A DNA stretch of 64,000 nt from Flavobacterium anseongense. GTDB taxonomy: Bacteria; Bacteroidota; Bacteroidia; Flavobacteriales; Flavobacteriaceae. The notes under the pieces are model-generated. The model was not told the origin of the DNA, searched no databases, and saw nothing but the letters and a program-made list of their open reading frames with translations. Within the stretch, counting starts at the first letter, position 1; every line of letters starts with the position of its first letter. This document shows, in pieces, positions 53,012 through 61,684 of the stretch. Position numbers and translations under genes: made by a program. The stretch is taken from positions 124,001 to 188,000 of the forward strand of contig NZ_JAKIHN010000005.1 in NCBI RefSeq assembly GCF_021608185.1, given 5' to 3'.

Positions 53012-53377
53012 TTATTGGTTTGGAAAATTCATTTTAATTGCTTTTTCTGTCATTATCATCATATAAATACAGGCTAAAATCATCAATGCTATTCCAAGAA
53101 TCGTTGCCTGTTCCTGATTTATGTCAACTATAAGATTTATAAAAGAAACCGCAAGTAGGAATAGACCAATCTGAAACATCTTAACTGCTGAATACTTTTG
53201 AGAGAAATCCCAAATCTCTTGGTTTTTCATCGAAGAAGTTGTTCTGTAACCATAAAAATAATTAATTTTTTTTGGTGGAAATCTTAACATAATTATACTT
53301 GTAACGGTAAAAATAATCCCCACTAAAAAAGATACTATTCCAATTCTCTCTGCTAAATAATTTAAAATTTCTTCCAT
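53012..53377 (-). CDS. SdpI family membrane protein
   Basis: The 121-residue protein has three membrane helices. The conserved loop PPKKINYFYGYRTTSSMKNQEIWDFSQKYS is characteristic of SdpI/YhfL-type proteins (quoted here in part: YFYGYRTTSSM and QEIWDFSQKY). SdpI gives immunity to a cannibalism toxin in Bacillus, but in most bacteria the family role is unknown. No toxin gene is visible nearby. It is two bases after the M23 peptidase gene. Confidence 0.8.
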   Translation of the reverse strand: MEEILNYLAERIGIVSFLVGIIFTVTSIIMLRFPPKKINYFYGYRTTSSMKNQEIWDFSQKYSAVKMFQIGLFLLAVSFINLIVDINQEQATILGIALMILACIYMMIMTEKAIKMNFPNQ

Positions 53378-53379
53378 GA

Positions 53380-54249
53380 TTATTCGAATTCAATAAAAAT
53401 ACTTGGGTCAATCGGATAACCGTCTTTCCATAATTCAAAATGCAAATGCACTCCGGTCGATTCTTGTCCGGTTGAACCGGCCAATGCGATAACTTCACCC
53501 GATTTGACTGCATCTCCTTGCGAAACAGTCAGTGAGGCAGCATGCTTATAAACCGAAATAAATCCGTTGTTATGCCTTATGATTACTACGTTTCCGGTGT
53601 TGGGTGTCCAATCGGCAAAGATTACTCTTCCGCTCAGAATTGATTTTATTGGTGTATTTTTCGCTAAAGCGATATCAACCGCATAATGTTTTTCTTTTGG
53701 ATTGAATTTTTCGGTTATCATTCCTTTTACAGGTGGAAATAAAACGGTGCTGACCTTGGGTTTTGCCTTTTCAAAAAGATTGTATTTATCCTCTCTTTCA
53801 ACTTCTTCCCTAAGTTTTAAATCGGCACTGGAAGGTTTTAATTCTTCATCTGAAACTGGCTCAGACACTGATGCTAAAATAGAATCTTTATTGAATTTTG
53901 CATACTCTAAATCGCCTGTTAACACCTTTTTAATCGATGCGATATAGGCTTCGTTTTTTTTCAATGCGTGATTTAATGAGTCTGATTTTAGTGCTAATTC
54001 GGTAGCATCTCTTTTTAATTGTGTCGAGGCATAGCCCGGAATATATTCGCGCAACGGCGTAAAGGCAATTATATATGTGGTCACGAAAATAATCAGCAAA
54101 GCACCAATTGTAGCGACCACGAACACATTCATCAGTGTTAATCGAAGGGAAAAAATTTCTTCAAAAGTGTCTTCGTTCAAAATAACCAGGCGGTTTTTTG
54201 TGAAGAGTTTTTTCTTGATTATTTTTCGTTTGAGCCTTTTCTCGGACAT
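53380..54249 (-). CDS. M23 family metallopeptidase
   Basis: This 289-residue membrane-anchored peptidoglycan endopeptidase has a short basic cytoplasmic tail, one membrane helix at about residues 38-62, a coiled-coil segment and a C-terminal LytM domain. Zinc ligands are present: the first His and Asp in KHYAVDIAL and the HxH motif in GVHLHFELW. The domain therefore looks active. A role in cell-wall turnover is expected. The gene begins a same-strand run with SdpI and GH3-type genes and has a -7 box upstream. Confidence 0.9.
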   Translation of the reverse strand: MSEKRLKRKIIKKKLFTKNRLVILNEDTFEEIFSLRLTLMNVFVVATIGALLIIFVTTYIIAFTPLREYIPGYASTQLKRDATELALKSDSLNHALKKNEAYIASIKKVLTGDLEYAKFNKDSILASVSEPVSDEELKPSSADLKLREEVEREDKYNLFEKAKPKVSTVLFPPVKGMITEKFNPKEKHYAVDIALAKNTPIKSILSGRVIFADWTPNTGNVVIIRHNNGFISVYKHAASLTVSQGDAVKSGEVIALAGSTGQESTGVHLHFELWKDGYPIDPSIFIEFE

Positions 54250-54267
54250 GATTGTTTGAATGATTTA

Positions 54268-54275
54268 CAAATATA
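54268..54275 (-). promoter_or_regulatory. -7 promoter box of the M23 peptidase gene
   Basis: On the minus strand this reads TATATTTG, an exact TAnnTTTG match 18 bases before the ATG. Confidence 0.55.
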
Positions 54276-54363
54276 GAAAATAAGTTGGCTTTGTCTTTTT
54301 ATGGTAAACGATGTTTAACTTATAATTATTATCGTGAAATTCAAAAGAATGCTATTTTCTTTT

Positions 54364-54371
54364 TACCTTTG
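54364..54371 (+). promoter_or_regulatory. -7 promoter box of tatA
   Basis: TACCTTTG matches TAnnTTTG and lies 49 bases before the tatA ATG. The -33 region has no clear TTTG. Confidence 0.5.
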
Positions 54372-54420
54372 TCCAAGTTTTTTAAAAAATAAAATCTGCG
54401 AAAGCAAAAATTTATAGATC

Positions 54421-54606
54421 ATGGGAAGATTAGGAATGCCTGAAATATTAGTTATTCTAGCTGTTGTTTTACTACTTTTTGGAGGTAAAAAAATTCCGGA
54501 ATTAATGAAAGGATTGGGTTCGGGAGTAAACGAATTCAAAAAAGCAGCCAAAGGTGAAGATGAAGCAAATGCTGCGTCTAAAAAAGAAGAAGAAGATAAA
54601 AAGTAA
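54421..54606 (+). CDS. tatA: Sec-independent translocase TatA/E
   Basis: This 61-residue protein has the TatA form: a short N-terminal membrane helix ([22 protein letters not shown]), an amphipathic helix ([15 protein letters not shown]) and a charged Lys/Glu tail. TatA multimers form the pore for folded proteins. tatC is not in the window. The gene has its own promoter and a strong terminator, so it is transcribed alone. Confidence 0.94.
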   Translation: MGRLGMPEILVILAVVLLLFGGKKIPELMKGLGSGVNEFKKAAKGEDEANAASKKEEEDKK

Positions 54607-54624
54607 TTTTCTTTACCAAAATAT

Positions 54625-54660
54625 AAAACCCAAACTCAAAATTGAGTTTGGGTTTTTTTA
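54625..54660 (+). terminator. rho-independent terminator after tatA
   Basis: AAAACCCAAACTCAA and TTGAGTTTGGGTTTT pair perfectly over 15 bases around a two-base loop and are followed by T residues. Confidence 0.9.
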
Positions 54661-54775
54661 TGTCTTTAATTTAAAAACAGATTTTGATTTATTGTTTTGT
54701 TTAAAAAAGTAATTAATTGTTTGTTTTTTTAAAATATTTTTTAATTTTGTTAAAGATATTTTTAACTTTATTAAA

Positions 54776-55048
54776 ATGAAGCTTCCTATTGTTTGTCCAA
54801 GTTGCGAAAATTCGCTTTTGGTAAGTCAAATGAAATGTGGGAATTGTGAAACCGAAGTCAACGGGAAATATGATTTGCCATTTTATTTTAAATTAAGCCG
54901 TGAAGAGCAGGATTTTATCCTTGACTTTTTTCTTTCGAGCGGCAGTATCAAAGAAATGTCTAAGCAGGCAGGTAATTCCTATCCAACTATGAGGAATAAA
55001 ATGGATGATTTGATTGAAAAGATTAATCAACTAAAAAATATACCTTAA
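54776..55048 (+). CDS. DUF2089-like zinc-ribbon/HTH protein
   Basis: The 90-residue protein has an N-terminal zinc ribbon with two Cys pairs (CPSC and CGNC) at residues 8-25. A C-terminal helical domain with a helix-turn-helix-like stretch (GSIKEMSKQAGNSYPTMRNK) follows. This matches DUF2089, proposed to be a DNA-binding regulator. It is two bases before a membrane-protein gene and in operon with a hydrolase, so it may regulate or sense for these partners. Confidence 0.82.
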   Translation: MKLPIVCPSCENSLLVSQMKCGNCETEVNGKYDLPFYFKLSREEQDFILDFFLSSGSIKEMSKQAGNSYPTMRNKMDDLIEKINQLKNIP

Positions 55049-55049
55049 G

Positions 55050-55631
55050 ATGAACTGGCAAATTATTTTCAATCCATTTATTAGATTTTCAGAAAAGTGG
55101 CTTCTGACTATCGGAATTATCTCTGCAATTGCAGGAAGTACAATTGCTGTCTATTGTGGTGTTAGGTATGATGGCGTTATAGATGTTCATACTTTTCCAG
55201 ATATCACTTTCGTAAATTCTATAAAAGAAAATCTCATTTCAATAACACTACTCACTTTTCTGCTATTTGTACTTGGGAAAATAATAAACCCTAAAACACG
55301 GTTTATTGATATCCTGAACAGCAGCCTTTTATTTCGGATTCCTTTCTATGTATCGGCACTGCTTACCTCTGTTCCTGCTATGAAGACAGTTGAAAAAGAA
55401 GTTTTAAAAAATATAAACACCTTAGATAAAATTAAAATTCAACCTTTTGATTTAGCTGTATTACTTATAATCTCGATCCTTTTGATTGCACTATTAATTT
55501 ATGCGATTGTCCTTTTGTTTCAAGGCTTCAAAACGGCAACGAATGCTAAGAAGCCGTCTCATTACATAAGCTTTACAATAGCATTAATTCTTGCTGAAGT
55601 TCTTTCAAAAATCATTCTATCAACATTCTAA
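55050..55631 (+). CDS. membrane protein, Yip1-like
   Basis: The 193-residue protein has about five membrane helices and opens with NWQIIFNPFIRFSEKWLLTIG. The size and helix pattern recall the Yip1 family, but I see no decisive motif. It starts two bases after the DUF2089-like gene and ends ten bases before the hydrolase ATG, so the three are co-expressed. Function unknown. Confidence 0.65.
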   Translation: MNWQIIFNPFIRFSEKWLLTIGIISAIAGSTIAVYCGVRYDGVIDVHTFPDITFVNSIKENLISITLLTFLLFVLGKIINPKTRFIDILNSSLLFRIPFYVSALLTSVPAMKTVEKEVLKNINTLDKIKIQPFDLAVLLIISILLIALLIYAIVLLFQGFKTATNAKKPSHYISFTIALILAEVLSKIILSTF

Positions 55632-55641
55632 ACACACAACA

Positions 55642-57021
55642 ATGAAAACAACCTTACTTACTATTGCCTGCTTCTTCTGTTTTTCAAGCATATTCAGCCA
55701 GGAAATTACAGGCTCATGGATAGGAGAGCTAGAAGTCCCTGGAGCCAAACTTCCTTTAATTTTTAATATTCGGCAAAATGGAACTGAGTTAGTTACGACT
55801 ATGGACAGTCCGATGCAGGGCGCAAAAGATATGCCGACAGATAACACATCATTTATAAATAACGAATTGATTGTTGACTCAAAAAAATTCGGTATCTCCT
55901 ATAAAGGAAAATTAGAAAATGAAACAATAACGGGTGAATTCATTCAAGGTGGTACTTCAATCTCACTAAATCTTTCACGAAAAAAAGTAGGTGAATCTGG
56001 TTTGAAAAGACCTCAAACTCCAAAACCTCCATTTAATTATGTTATTGAAGAAGTCACTTTTACCAATCCGACTGATAAAAATATCCTAGCCGGAACATTG
56101 ACAACTCCAGCTAATAAAAAGGATTTTCCTGTGGTGGTTTTGATTTCCGGTTCGGGACAACAAAACAGGGATTCTGAAATTTTTGGACATAAATCGTTTT
56201 GGGTAATTGCTGATGATTTTGCCAAAAAAGGAATTGGTGTTTTGCGTGTTGACGATAGAGGAACTGGTGGTTCTAATGGAATAAGCATGAGTGTAACTAC
56301 CGAAAATTTTGCGGGAGACACTAACGCTGCAGTTGAATTTTTAGCTGAAAAGGGATTCAATAATATTGGGTTGATTGGTCACAGTGAAGGTGGAATTATA
56401 GCTCCAATGGTGGCTTCCAAAAATTCTAAAGTAAAATTCATTATCTCAATGGCTGGTCCCGGAATTCCAACTGATGAATTACTGATGCTTCAAACCAGAG
56501 CTATTGCTAAAGCTTCGGGTGCATCAGATGAAGAATTAAAATCGAGTGAAGATATGAATCGGAAAATCTACACTTTAATAAAAGATTATTATGGAAATGA
56601 TTTAAAAGGCGAAGTCAAAAAAGTATTTGTTGCAGAAATGAAGAAATTACCTATCGAACAACAGCCTAATGCAGACGAAATGGAAAAAACAGCAGAACAG
56701 GAAAGCGCTAAAGTGATAATTCCGTGGTATATTTATTTCTTAAAAATAAATCCTGATATGTATTGGAGCAAATTGAAAATTCCTGTATTGGCATTAAATG
56801 GTTCTAAAGATTTGCAGGTAATTTCAAAAGAAAACCTCAGTGGAATAAAAGTTTCGTTAGAAAAAGCAAAAAACAAGAAATTTGAAACTTTAGAATTTCC
56901 TAACCTGAATCACTTGTTTCAGGAAGCAAAAAATGGGACTATTGAGGAATATGCTCAACTTGAAGAAACGATTTCTCCACAGGTTTTAGAAAAAATGAGT
57001 TCCTGGATTCTGAAAAATTAA
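55642..57021 (+). CDS. secreted alpha/beta hydrolase
   Basis: The 459-residue protein starts with a signal peptide (KTTLLTIACFFCFSSIFSQ). A beta-rich N-terminal domain of about 100 residues (GSWIGELEVPGAKLPL) is followed by an alpha/beta hydrolase fold. The nucleophile Ser is in GLIGHSEGGIIAP. The oxyanion region is VLISGSGQQNRDSE, the acid lies in LNGSKDLQV, and the His is in LNHLFQ. It resembles Bacteroidetes esterase or peptidase-like hydrolases of unknown substrate. The start is chosen at the Met that begins the signal peptide. Confidence 0.85.
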   Translation: MKTTLLTIACFFCFSSIFSQEITGSWIGELEVPGAKLPLIFNIRQNGTELVTTMDSPMQGAKDMPTDNTSFINNELIVDSKKFGISYKGKLENETITGEFIQGGTSISLNLSRKKVGESGLKRPQTPKPPFNYVIEEVTFTNPTDKNILAGTLTTPANKKDFPVVVLISGSGQQNRDSEIFGHKSFWVIADDFAKKGIGVLRVDDRGTGGSNGISMSVTTENFAGDTNAAVEFLAEKGFNNIGLIGHSEGGIIAPMVASKNSKVKFIISMAGPGIPTDELLMLQTRAIAKASGASDEELKSSEDMNRKIYTLIKDYYGNDLKGEVKKVFVAEMKKLPIEQQPNADEMEKTAEQESAKVIIPWYIYFLKINPDMYWSKLKIPVLALNGSKDLQVISKENLSGIKVSLEKAKNKKFETLEFPNLNHLFQEAKNGTIEEYAQLEETISPQVLEKMSSWILKN

Positions 57022-57038
57022 ACCTTTACATAACAATA

Positions 57039-57073
57039 AAAAATCCCAAATTTCATAAGAGTTTGGGATTTTT
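57039..57073. terminator. bidirectional terminator between the hydrolase gene and tex
   Basis: AAAAATCCCAAA and TTTGGGATTTTT form a perfect 12-bp stem with an 11-base loop, with A runs on one side and T runs on the other. It can end both converging transcripts. Confidence 0.88.
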
Positions 57074-57077
57074 GTTT

Positions 57078-59201
57078 TTATAATATCATCGTCAACTGAA
57101 TTCGCTTTCTTTCTTCATCAACCTCAACGACTTTTACCTGAACGTGTTGATGTAATTTTACCACTTCATTCACATCGGAAACAAAACCGGCTTTGAGTTG
57201 CGAAATGTGAACCAATCCGCTTTCCTTAATTCCGATATCAACAAAGCAACCAAAGGCTGTAATATTGTTGACAATTCCGGGTAAAATCATTCCTGCTCTA
57301 ACATTTTTTATGGTTGTAACTGTTGGGTCAAATTCGAAAACCTTTGCCGCTTTTCTTGGATCGAGTCCCGGTTTTTCGAGTTCTTTTACAATATCTTTTA
57401 AACCTAGAATTCCAATTTCGGGAGTGATGTAATTTTCTAATTTTATTTGCGATATCTTTTCCCTATTCGCAATCAAATCATTGGTTTTTAAACCCAAATC
57501 TTTGGCTATTTTTTCTACTATTGGATAAGCTTCTGGATGCACTGCTGAATTGTCGAGTGGATTTTTTCCGTTGTGAATTCTAACAAAAGCTGCGGCTTGT
57601 TGATACGCTTTATCGCCTAGACGCGGGACTTTTTTGATTTGCTTTCTGTCTTCAAACGGACCATTCTCGGAACGATAGGCGACAATGTTTTCGGCCATTT
57701 TTTCGCCAATTCCTGAAACGTAACTCAATAACGATTTGCTTGCTGTGTTGATATTTATCCCAACCGAATTCACACAACGAACCACAACAGTGTCTAATTC
57801 TTCTTTTAATTTTGTTTGGTCAACATCGTGTTGGTATTGTCCAACGCCAATTGATTTTGGATCAATTTTTACCAATTCCGCCAATGGATCTGAAAGTCGT
57901 CTTCCGATAGAAACCGAACCACGAACCGTGACATCATATTTCGGAAACTCATCACGTGCAATTTTGGATGCTGAATACACTGAAGCACCAGCTTCAGAAA
58001 CTATAAAAACCTGTACAGGTTTGTCGAAAGCAATTTTCTTTATAAAGAACTCTGTTTCGCGGCTTGCCGTTCCGTTTCCGATAGAAATCGCTTCAATGTT
58101 ATAGGCATTTACCATCGAACGTATTTTTTTCATCGCCATCACGCTTTCATTTTGGGGCTGATGCGGATAAATGGTTTCATTGTATAACAAATCGCCTTTT
58201 TCATCTAAACAAACAACTTTGCAACCTGAACGAAATCCGGGATCAATTGCCAAAATTCGTTTTTCACCTAAAGGCGGCGCTAATAAAAGCTGACTCAAAT
58301 TCCCAGCAAAAACATCAATCGCTTTGGCGTCAGCTTTGGCCTTAGCATCTTGCAATGTTTCGTTTGAAATTGCCGGTTCGAGCAAACGTTTGTAACTGTC
58401 TTTTATTGCCAATTCGATATGTGCTGTTGTATCATTGTTGGCTTTTATGATTTCGTTTTCGATAAAATCCAGTGCTTCATCTATTTCGAAATCGACATTT
58501 AGTTTTACAAAACCTTCTGATTCTGCACGAAGCATCGCCAATAATCTATGAGATGGCGCTTTGGAAATCGGCTCAGCCCAGTCAAAATATTGCTTGAATT
58601 TCTGCGCGTCTTCTTCGTTTTCCTTTTTCTTTACAACTTTAGTTTCTACAATAGCTTTTCGTTGAAACAAACGACGAAGATTTTTTCGGATGTAGATATT
58701 TTCATTAATCCATTCGGCAATAATATCGCGTGCACCTTGCAAAGCTTCGTCTTCGTTTTTGACTTTATCGTTAAGATATTGTGTTGAAATAAAATCGATA
58801 TCTTCATTTCTTTGACTAAAAATAATTTTTGCCAAAGGTTCCAAACCGTTTTCGCGAGCGATATCTGCTCTGGTTTTTTTCTTCTTTTTATAAGGCAGAT
58901 ACAAATCTTCTATTTCCTGTAAATCGAAACTTTCCTTGATTTTTTTGGCCAATTCTGGCGAAAGCTGCCCTTGTTCCTCAATGTTTTTCAGAATTGATTC
59001 TTTTCGTTTTACAATTTCATCATACTGTTTCGAAAGTTTGGCAATAGTTTCAATAACAACTTCGTCAAGATTGCCGGTTTGGTCTTTTCGGTAACGTGAA
59101 ATAAACGGAATAGTGCAATCTTCGGATAGTAATTTTAAAGTTGCTTCAATGCTTTTTGGCGAAGCCGTAACTTGACTTTGAATAAATTGTATGCTGGTCA
59201 T
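57078..59201 (-). CDS. tex: Tex family RNA-binding transcription accessory protein
   Basis: The 707-residue protein has the complete Tex layout. An N-terminal helical domain (CTIPFISRYRKDQTGNLDE) is followed by the YqgF/RNase H-like fold (ILAIDPGFRSGCKVVCLD). Next come a helix-hairpin-helix region (SYVSGIGEKMAENIVAYR) and a C-terminal S1 RNA-binding domain (GMILPGIVNNITAFGCFVDIG). Tex binds nucleic acid and affects transcription. Length is slightly below the usual 720-780. It is followed by the bidirectional terminator and lies eight bases after the dehydratase gene. Confidence 0.96.
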   Translation of the reverse strand: MTSIQFIQSQVTASPKSIEATLKLLSEDCTIPFISRYRKDQTGNLDEVVIETIAKLSKQYDEIVKRKESILKNIEEQGQLSPELAKKIKESFDLQEIEDLYLPYKKKKKTRADIARENGLEPLAKIIFSQRNEDIDFISTQYLNDKVKNEDEALQGARDIIAEWINENIYIRKNLRRLFQRKAIVETKVVKKKENEEDAQKFKQYFDWAEPISKAPSHRLLAMLRAESEGFVKLNVDFEIDEALDFIENEIIKANNDTTAHIELAIKDSYKRLLEPAISNETLQDAKAKADAKAIDVFAGNLSQLLLAPPLGEKRILAIDPGFRSGCKVVCLDEKGDLLYNETIYPHQPQNESVMAMKKIRSMVNAYNIEAISIGNGTASRETEFFIKKIAFDKPVQVFIVSEAGASVYSASKIARDEFPKYDVTVRGSVSIGRRLSDPLAELVKIDPKSIGVGQYQHDVDQTKLKEELDTVVVRCVNSVGININTASKSLLSYVSGIGEKMAENIVAYRSENGPFEDRKQIKKVPRLGDKAYQQAAAFVRIHNGKNPLDNSAVHPEAYPIVEKIAKDLGLKTNDLIANREKISQIKLENYITPEIGILGLKDIVKELEKPGLDPRKAAKVFEFDPTVTTIKNVRAGMILPGIVNNITAFGCFVDIGIKESGLVHISQLKAGFVSDVNEVVKLHQHVQVKVVEVDEERKRIQLTMIL

Positions 59202-59209
59202 TTCTGAAT

Positions 59210-60031
59210 TTAGTTTTGAATTTTTTTGAAAGCTTGTCCAAGGTTTTCAATCACGTCTGTGATAAGCATGCTTTCTGTGCTTTGTGTTTCTAATGTAATA
59301 TCTGCAGCCAATCCGTGGAGAAAAACTCCCAGAATTGCTGCCTGTAAAGGTTCGTATCCTTGTGCTAAAAAAGCGGAAATGATTCCGGTTAATACATCGC
59401 CTGAACCGCCTTTGGCCAAACCTGAATTTCCTGTAGAGTTTTCAAAGCTTTCTTCTCCGTTGGTAATAAACGTTTTGTGGCCTTTCAGCACAATAATCAG
59501 CTGTAATTCTTTAGCTTTTGTTATGGCAGTATGTCTTCTTTCTGATTCAGACTTGTGATTTCCAAAAAGTCTGTCAAACTCTTTAGCGTGTGGTGTTAGT
59601 ATAGATTTTTGAGGCAGATTTAAAAGTTGTTCCTGATTTTCGGCTAAAAGATTCAAGGCGTCGGCATCAAAAACTACCGGTAAATTGACATTTGCAAATA
59701 CTAATTTTAAGAGGCTTTTTGCTGATTTATCAGTTCCGATTCCAGGGCCAATCGCAACCGTATTGTATTTTTCCCAGTTATTTTTCTCTTCCCTAAATTC
59801 AATCATTGCTTCGGGAATTGCAGTAAAAATAGTAAGTCGTTCTTTCTTTGGAATATTTACCGTGACCAAACCGGCTCCGGCTCTTAAAGAAGCTTTAGCA
59901 CAAATAATTGCTGCGCCCATTTTAGATTTGCTACCGGCTATTATCAAAGCATGTCCATGACTGCCTTTGTGTGAATCCGGTAATCTTTTTTGAAATAATT
60001 TTTGGATGATATTGATGTCAAGCTTTGTCAT
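59210..60031 (-). CDS. nnrD: ADP-dependent NAD(P)H-hydrate dehydratase
   Basis: This is a repair enzyme that converts damaged NAD(P)HX back to NAD(P)H. The 273-residue protein has the family motifs GHALIIAGSKSKMGAA near residue 24, VAIGPGIGTD near 91, VFDADALNLL near 118 and the anion loop GLAKGGSGDVLTG near 205. Only the dehydratase domain is present. The epimerase domain (NnrE) usually fused to it in bacteria is absent. It is four bases after the CDF gene and eight before tex. Confidence 0.9.
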   Translation of the reverse strand: MTKLDINIIQKLFQKRLPDSHKGSHGHALIIAGSKSKMGAAIICAKASLRAGAGLVTVNIPKKERLTIFTAIPEAMIEFREEKNNWEKYNTVAIGPGIGTDKSAKSLLKLVFANVNLPVVFDADALNLLAENQEQLLNLPQKSILTPHAKEFDRLFGNHKSESERRHTAITKAKELQLIIVLKGHKTFITNGEESFENSTGNSGLAKGGSGDVLTGIISAFLAQGYEPLQAAILGVFLHGLAADITLETQSTESMLITDVIENLGQAFKKIQN

Positions 60032-60035
60032 AAAA

Positions 60036-60944
60036 TTAGTCCTGAACTATAAAATCTTTAGGATCTTTCTTCTTGAATTCGGGTTGAATATTGATGTGAT
60101 TTATATGAAATTTTTCGAACAAAACGATTTCAACCTGCTCTAATAAAACATTGAATTCACTCATCTTTATATCGTCAGAACAATCAAGATGCGCCTCGAG
60201 GTGTAATTCTTCCTCATTCAAATGCCAAACATGAATGTGATGTAATTTATTAACCCCTTTTATTTTATGCACTTCGCGAACTAATTCTTTTATATCGATA
60301 TAATCGGGTGTGAAAAGCATAAGCATTTTGGTTGCTGACTTTATCAAATCGTAGCTTACATAAATAAGATACAATGCAATCAATAAAGTCATCACACTAT
60401 CAACCCAAAACCAACCGTAAAATTTCATTAACAAACCGCCAACTAAAACTGCAACCGAGGCCAGCATGTCAGTCAACAAATGCAAATACGCCGATTTCAT
60501 ATTGAGGTTATGTTCGGAATCTTTTTTGAGTAATAAAACAGAACCGCCGTTGACAAGAATTCCTAAAAGCGCCAACCAAATAACTAAACCAGACTTAATT
60601 GGTTCCGGATGAAATAACCTTGAGGAGGCTTCATAAACCAAAAATAATGCGACAACAATTAATGTTATTGCATTAATAAAAGCAGCTATAAGTTCGGCTC
60701 TTTTGTATCCGAAAGTATGGTCAATTGAGGCTTTTCTTCGTGATAATTTATGTGCCAATAAACTAAAAACCAAAGACAAAACATCGGAAAAATTGTGAAG
60801 CGCATCTGAAATTAAAGCGAGACTTCCTGAAATAATTCCACCCACAATTTGAGCAACAGTAATTAATAAGTTGAGCAAAATGGAATAAACCAAATTCTTT
60901 CCTTTGACTTCGTGCTTGTGGATGTGAACGTGATTGTTTGACAA
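60036..60944 (-). CDS. cation diffusion facilitator metal exporter
   Basis: The 302-residue CDF protein has a short His-rich N-terminus (NNHVHIHKHEVKG) and six membrane helices. Metal-site residues are in SDALHNFSDV (helix II) and HLLTDMLASV (helix V). A C-terminal cytoplasmic domain contains HHIHVWHLNEEELHLEAH. Zn2+ or Co2+ export is likely. No ATG is available near the start; the TTG at 60944, directly after the stop of the preceding gene, is the best choice. Confidence 0.93.
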   Translation of the reverse strand: MSNNHVHIHKHEVKGKNLVYSILLNLLITVAQIVGGIISGSLALISDALHNFSDVLSLVFSLLAHKLSRRKASIDHTFGYKRAELIAAFINAITLIVVALFLVYEASSRLFHPEPIKSGLVIWLALLGILVNGGSVLLLKKDSEHNLNMKSAYLHLLTDMLASVAVLVGGLLMKFYGWFWVDSVMTLLIALYLIYVSYDLIKSATKMLMLFTPDYIDIKELVREVHKIKGVNKLHHIHVWHLNEEELHLEAHLDCSDDIKMSEFNVLLEQVEIVLFEKFHINHINIQPEFKKKDPKDFIVQD

Positions 60945-60946
60945 AA

Positions 60947-61195
60947 TTACTTTTTTCGTTTATTAATTTCTTCTTCAACTTTTTTCAACTTAGAACCATT
61001 ATTAAGAATTAAAAATAATGAAATCAATATTAAAAAAGGATGCATATCATCACTCTTTTTATATACAGCATAAAGCGTCATTCCAACTAAAACGACTGCA
61101 ATACTGATAAATATTTTTTGCCAATTTGATAAGGATTTTTGTTTTGCCACTAATTCTTCTTGCGATAAACTTGCATATTCGTTTTTATCAAACAT
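60947..61195 (-). CDS. small membrane protein, unknown
   Basis: The 82-residue protein has a polar N-terminus, two membrane helices (KIFISIAVVLVGMTLYAVY and HPFLILISLFLILNN) and a Lys-rich tail. I do not recognise the family with confidence. It is 27 bases after rpiB and its stop is two bases before the TTG start of the CDF gene, so it belongs to the rpiB-CDF-nnrD-tex run. Confidence 0.7.
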   Translation of the reverse strand: MFDKNEYASLSQEELVAKQKSLSNWQKIFISIAVVLVGMTLYAVYKKSDDMHPFLILISLFLILNNGSKLKKVEEEINKRKK

Positions 61196-61222
61196 AATTT
61201 AACGGGTTATAGAATTTAAAAA

Positions 61223-61651
61223 TTAACAACTAATTTTACCAACTCTTGTAGCGTGTCTTCCACCTTCAAAATCAGTGTTTAAAAAAGTGTCAACCATTTC
61301 AACTGCTTGTTGTATCGAAGTAAATCGAGCCGGAATACTGATAATATTAGCATTGTTATGTTGGCGTGCCAAAGCAGCGATTTCTTTTGTCCAACACAAT
61401 GCCGAACGAATGCCTTGATGTTTGTTGACTGTCATATTAATTCCGTTTCCGGAACCACAAATTACGACACCAAAATTGGCTTTTCCGGTTTCTACATCAA
61501 TTGCAACAGGATGACCAAAATCGGGATAATCAACACTGTCAAAAGTATCAGTTCCGTGGTTCAAAATTTCGTGTCCTTTCTGTTCTAAAAAAGCAACTAT
61601 GGCTTTCTTATAATCCGGTCCTGCGTGATCATTTCCAATTGATATTTTCAT
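61223..61651 (-). CDS. rpiB: ribose-5-phosphate isomerase B
   Basis: The 142-residue protein interconverts ribose-5-phosphate and ribulose-5-phosphate. It begins with ISIGNDHAGPDYKKAIVAFL and has the active-site Cys in VVICGSGNGINM. HNNANIISIPAR and RHATRVGKI complete the family pattern. Length is normal. A TAAATTTG -7 box at 61677-61684 on the minus strand lies 25 bases upstream. Confidence 0.95.
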   Translation of the reverse strand: MKISIGNDHAGPDYKKAIVAFLEQKGHEILNHGTDTFDSVDYPDFGHPVAIDVETGKANFGVVICGSGNGINMTVNKHQGIRSALCWTKEIAALARQHNNANIISIPARFTSIQQAVEMVDTFLNTDFEGGRHATRVGKISC

Positions 61652-61676
61652 AGTGTTGTCTTTGTAATTAGCATGA

Positions 61677-61684
61677 CAAATTTA
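61677..61684 (-). promoter_or_regulatory. -7 promoter box of rpiB
   Basis: On the minus strand this reads TAAATTTG, an exact TAnnTTTG match 25 bases before the rpiB ATG. Confidence 0.55.

Noticed and set aside
53012-54249. SdpI plus M23 peptidase as a toxin-immunity pair
   Set aside because: The M23 protein is a normal membrane-anchored endopeptidase and no secreted toxin-like gene is nearby; SdpI-like proteins are common without toxins.
57736-58104. 122-codon plus-strand frame opposite tex
   Set aside because: It is a shadow of the conserved tex coding sequence with no start or promoter signals.
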